15,307 nucleotides of DNA, taken from contig CAMYQS010000010.1 of NCBI GenBank assembly GCA_947296835.1, positions 1 to 15,307 on the forward strand, in the 5' to 3' direction. The stretch comes from an uncultured Atopostipes sp. (GTDB taxonomy: Bacteria > Bacillota > Bacilli > Lactobacillales > Carnobacteriaceae_A). Shown here one piece after another: positions 13,536 to 15,307 of the stretch. Positions within the stretch are counted from its first letter, which is position 1. Every line of letters starts with the position of its first letter. The translations under genes were made by a program, and so were the position numbers. The notes below the pieces were generated by a model. It was not told the DNA's origin, searched no databases, and was given only the letters and a program-made list of their open reading frames with translations.

Positions 13536-13674
13536 TATATAGTGGTCAGTGCGCTATGTACCTATATTTTTGATAATATACCCTATAGTGTCAAAATAAT
13601 TGAAAAATTGTTATATGGAAACTCTATATGTTAAAAATCCAGTAAAATTGTTATATGGACATTCTATATAACAA
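13536..13674. repeat. Series of four A/T-rich hairpins at about 40-base spacing
   Basis: Dyads at 13536-13560 (9 bp), 13568-13596 (12 of 13), 13608-13634 (11 of 12) and 13648-13674 (12 of 12), wobble pairs counted as matches, with centres near 13548, 13582, 13621 and 13661. The last two are also direct repeats with a 40-base period (TTGTTATATGGA at 13608 and 13648). They lie between the spx terminator and the 41-bp array and share the piece AAATCC(A/C)GTAAAA with it, so they may be older, decayed members of the same array. Confidence 0.6.
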
Positions 13675-13743
13675 AATATCGATAAGATTATCATGTAGCA
13701 TAAGGATTTCTAGAAAGTAGCTGTCTTTAAACTTCCCAAAAAG

Positions 13744-13948
13744 AATGCCATGCAAATCCCGTAAAAGTATCTGAAAATACGATAAATGGCATACGAATCC
13801 GGTAAAAGTATCTGCAAATATGATGAATGGCATACGAATTCCATAAAAGTATCTGTAAATATGAAGAATGACATAGGAATTCCATAAAAGTATCTGTAAA
13901 TAAGAAAAATGGCATACGAATCACCAAAAACTGTCTGCAAGTCCTAAT
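13744..13948. repeat. 41-bp tandem repeat array, five copies
   Basis: Units begin at 13744, 13785, 13826, 13867 and 13908, each exactly 41 bases after the last. The shared parts are AATGGCATACGAAT(T/C)C, then TAAAAGTATCTG and AAATA. Copies 3 and 4 are closest; copy 5 is degenerate in its second half. There are no spacers, so this is not a CRISPR. 41 is not a multiple of three and plus-strand frames are broken, so coding is unlikely. Together with the hairpins, this makes up the 560-base gap between spx and the next gene. Confidence 0.92.
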
Positions 13949-13982
13949 TGCATGCAATATTATTCAGTGCAATTCTAATGAG

Positions 13983-13991
13983 TGGTATACT
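13983..13991 (+). promoter_or_regulatory. Extended -10 promoter of the small membrane protein gene
   Basis: TGG followed by TATACT (13986-13991), with only a weak TTCAGT at the -35 position. Just upstream is a perfect 12-base palindrome ATTGCATGCAAT (13947-13958), whose AATTGCA arm (13946-13952) is repeated inverted at 13968-13974; it could be an operator. The transcript would begin very near the ribosome binding site. Confidence 0.45.
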
Positions 13992-14010
13992 TATATATAA
14001 GGAGGTGCGG

Positions 14011-14202
14011 ATGATGATTATTGAATATATGTTGAAATTAGATCTTGTTGTGACATTTGTCTCGCTGGTGACCATGGTTATTCTATTCATACTCGATGTC
14101 CCCATCCCACGAGCACTCATCTGGATATTTGTGATCAGTTTAGTAATCGTTGCGATCACCTTTCTAGCATTAAAGTTTTATCAGTCAAAATATGGTGATT
14201 AA
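14011..14202 (+). CDS. Small two-helix membrane protein, unrecognised
   Basis: 63 residues. I do not recognise the family. Two hydrophobic helices are clear: about 10-30 (LDLVVTFVSLVTMVILFILDV) is followed by a short PIPR turn and 35-57. The charged tail KFYQSKYGD suggests a cytoplasmic C-terminus with both ends inside. A strong AAGGAGG (13999-14005) supports translation from ATG 14011 or ATG 14014; a longer frame extends to a TTG at 13948 but lacks a ribosome binding site and would cross the promoter. Its terminator isolates it from the NERD gene, although the two are close (116 bases) and same-stranded. Function unknown. Confidence 0.72.
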   Translation: MMIIEYMLKLDLVVTFVSLVTMVILFILDVPIPRALIWIFVISLVIVAITFLALKFYQSKYGD

Positions 14203-14207
14203 CCTAT

Positions 14208-14234
14208 CCTTCCAGCTAATGGAGGGCTTTTTTT
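14208..14234 (+). terminator. Intrinsic terminator of the small membrane protein gene
   Basis: A 7-bp stem CCTTCCA (14208-14214) with TGGAGGG (14220-14226), one wobble, loop GCTAA, then C and seven T. Confidence 0.85.
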
Positions 14235-14259
14235 ATTCCAGTCAACAGATTAAATAATG

Positions 14260-14296
14260 TATAATGGATAGAATAAATGAATCGGGTTCGTATAAT
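14260..14296 (+). promoter_or_regulatory. Candidate -10 elements before the NERD gene
   Basis: Two perfect TATAAT hexamers, 14260-14265 and 14291-14296, both without a good -35 hexamer. Either could serve the gene starting at 14319; the second would leave a very short leader. Confidence 0.4.
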
Positions 14297-14318
14297 GACA
14301 TGAACGGGGGATAATCGG

Positions 14319-15056
14319 ATGCCATTTTTGCTTATTTTCATAGTCGTTATGGTGCTATTGAATCTTTTTAGCTCGCAAATTATTGCGACACTTAAAGGTG
14401 CAATTGGTGAGGCAGTCGTATCGAAGATGTTGAAGAAACTACCGGAAGATGAATACATAGTAATAGACAATATTATGCTGAGTACTGAAAAAGGCACAAC
14501 TCAAATTGATCATGTGGTGTTATCTATTTACGGAATCTTTGTACTAGAAGTCAAAAACTATAAGGGTTGGATTATAGGTACAGATCGAACGAGACAGTGG
14601 ACGCAGAATATTTATGGTAAGAAGTATAAATTTCTTAATCCCATTTGGCAAAATTATGGACATGTTAAAACACTCGAAAACTTACTCGATATACCAGAAA
14701 CGGACTTTATCCCCATGGTTATCTTCTCCGTTAATGCAGATTTAAAAGTCAAAACGGATAACCTCGTTCTATATACTGCAAATTTCAGGAAGAAAATACT
14801 CGAATTCAAAACTATCAAATTTACTCGTAGCGATATTGATTTATTTAAAACAAAAATTGACCATGCGAATATTGATTCAAAAGAGAAACGAAAAGAACAC
14901 GTAAAACAGATTAAACAAAATGTTCAGAAAGATAAAGAACGGGTTAAAAGTGGTAATTGTCCTAAATGCAGAGGGAATCTTGTTGAACGAAATGGTAAAT
15001 ATGGGTCGTTCACAGGGTGTAGTAATTTTCCTTCGTGCCGATATACGGTAAGATAA
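14319..15056 (+). CDS. Membrane-anchored NERD-domain protein with C4 zinc finger
   Basis: 245 residues. A transmembrane helix (1-18) precedes a NERD (nuclease-related) domain at about 26-140: GAIGEAVVSKML, then TQIDHVVLSIYGIFVLEVKNYKG, which holds the nuclease-like D64 and E77-x-K79 set. A charged, probably coiled linker (about 175-212) leads to a topoisomerase-type C4 zinc finger (213-245): C214, C217, C234 and C240 in CPKC...GCSNFPSC. The combination of anchor, NERD and zinc finger recurs in Bacillota. NERD proteins are thought to act on nucleic acid, but their biological role is mostly unknown. ATG 14319 has GGGGGA 7 bases upstream. The GloB-like gene starts 31 bases after the stop without an obvious terminator between, so they may be cotranscribed. 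Family is firm; activity is inference. Confidence 0.92.
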   Translation: MPFLLIFIVVMVLLNLFSSQIIATLKGAIGEAVVSKMLKKLPEDEYIVIDNIMLSTEKGTTQIDHVVLSIYGIFVLEVKNYKGWIIGTDRTRQWTQNIYGKKYKFLNPIWQNYGHVKTLENLLDIPETDFIPMVIFSVNADLKVKTDNLVLYTANFRKKILEFKTIKFTRSDIDLFKTKIDHANIDSKEKRKEHVKQIKQNVQKDKERVKSGNCPKCRGNLVERNGKYGSFTGCSNFPSCRYTVR

Positions 15057-15087
15057 TTAGGATAAGAAGAATAAAGGAGTAATGTGA

Positions 15088-15263
15088 ATGAAGATAAATC
15101 CGATTCGAGCGTTTTCTGATAATTATATTTGGGTGATTGAGAAAGATACGGAAGCTATTGTGGTGGATCCTGGCGAAGGGGCACAGGTTTTGGAATATTT
15201 AGAGGATACAGGCTTGGAGCTACGCGCAATTCTATTAACGCATAATCATGATGACCATATCGG
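15088..15263 (+). CDS. gloB: Metallo-beta-lactamase-fold hydrolase, GloB (glyoxalase II)-like, 3'-truncated
   Basis: Only the first ~58 residues are real. By family it hydrolyses S-lactoylglutathione or a similar thioester. AFSDNYIW (8-15), IVVDPGE (24-30) and the metal-binding THNHDDHIG match the start of GloB, where THxHxDH supplies zinc/iron ligands. AAAGGAG lies 8 bases before the ATG at 15088. The frame stays open to the window end, but from 15264 the bases are sequencing adapter, not genome, and the residues read there (CHLYTSPSQRDKRQ) are an artefact. The gene's true C-terminal part is missing. MBL-fold family certain; GloB rather than another thioesterase likely but not provable from this fragment. 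Confidence 0.8.
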
Positions 15264-15307
15264 CTGTCACTTATACACATCACCGAGCCAACGAGACAAG
15301 AGGCAAT
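15264..15307 (+). other. Illumina Nextera adapter read-through plus i7 index (assembly artefact)
   Basis: 15264-15297 agrees at 31 of 34 positions with the known Nextera transposase read-through sequence (mosaic end CTGTCTCTTATACACATCT plus the following adapter part). The three differences, at 15269, 15282 and 15290, are all changes to A. The next eight bases AAGAGGCA (15298-15305) equal the N711 i7 index, and the final AT is how the flow-cell adapter begins. This is library sequence left at a contig end. Confidence 0.95.

Noticed and set aside
13744..13948. CRISPR array
   Set aside because: The repeats are directly head-to-tail with no unique spacers, and no cas genes are near.
13651..13957. 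Three overlapping minus-strand frames encoding repetitive Phe/Tyr-rich peptides
   Set aside because: They are the 41-bp tandem array read in three frames; 41 is not divisible by three, so each copy passes to the next frame and similar peptides appear in all. No ribosome binding sites.
15264..15307. Extension of the GloB-like protein to the window edge
   Set aside because: The bases are sequencing adapter and index, so the residues after HDDHIG are not biological.

Overview
The window looks like the end of a draft contig from a low-GC Gram-positive bacterium (Bacillota). Spx, a SorC/DeoR-type regulator beside deoC, a BrnQ carrier, strong purine-rich ribosome binding sites, GTG starts and many A/T-rich hairpin terminators all point there. 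A member of the Lactobacillales close to the Carnobacteriaceae is my best guess, but that is inference from gene content only. Both ends cut genes. The last ~44 bases are not genomic: they match Illumina Nextera adapter read-through plus an i7 index, so the true sequence stops near 15263.

Layout, left to right. 2-1327: 3' part of a degenerate-GGDEF/EAL c-di-GMP phosphodiesterase. 1450-4152: P-type Ca2+-type ATPase. 4153-4490: regulatory spacer with nested inverted repeats. 4491-5279: YghU-type glutathione transferase. 5347-5664: small MGMT-fold protein that keeps its cysteine. 5665-5847: a well-developed control region (cre-like site, 13-bp dyad, sigma-A promoter) leading to deoC (5848-6504) and deoR (6632-7600). 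7601-7954: three 40-bp tandem repeats and an extended -10 promoter before brnQ (7955-9316). A bidirectional terminator separates brnQ from three minus-strand genes: a YeiH-type exporter (9378-10385), RluF-type pseudouridine synthase (10522-11229) and a DUF1232 protein (11344-11619). Divergent from these is a PstS-like binding protein (11801-12709), then spx (13043-13450). 13536-13948 is a repeat-rich spacer (hairpin series plus a 41-bp tandem array). It is followed by a 63-aa two-helix membrane protein (14011-14202), a membrane NERD/zinc-finger protein (14319-15056) and the start of a GloB-type metallo-hydrolase (15088-15263).

How the genes work together. Most genes stand alone: nearly every one has its own promoter-like sequence and ends in a convincing intrinsic terminator. 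The clear functional pair is deoC-deoR (deoxyribose-phosphate catabolism and its regulator). A loose theme of thiol and electrophile stress runs through the region: YghU-type GST, MGMT-fold protein, Spx and a GloB-like hydrolase. The spx promoter carries a PerR-like box over its -10 element.

The most unusual gene is 11801-12709. It encodes a phosphate-binding-protein fold with its two halves in swapped order (C-terminal half first), behind an uncleaved membrane anchor. All phosphate-contact motifs are retained and no pst transport genes lie nearby. This looks like a natural circular permutation of PstS and is the best candidate here for something new.
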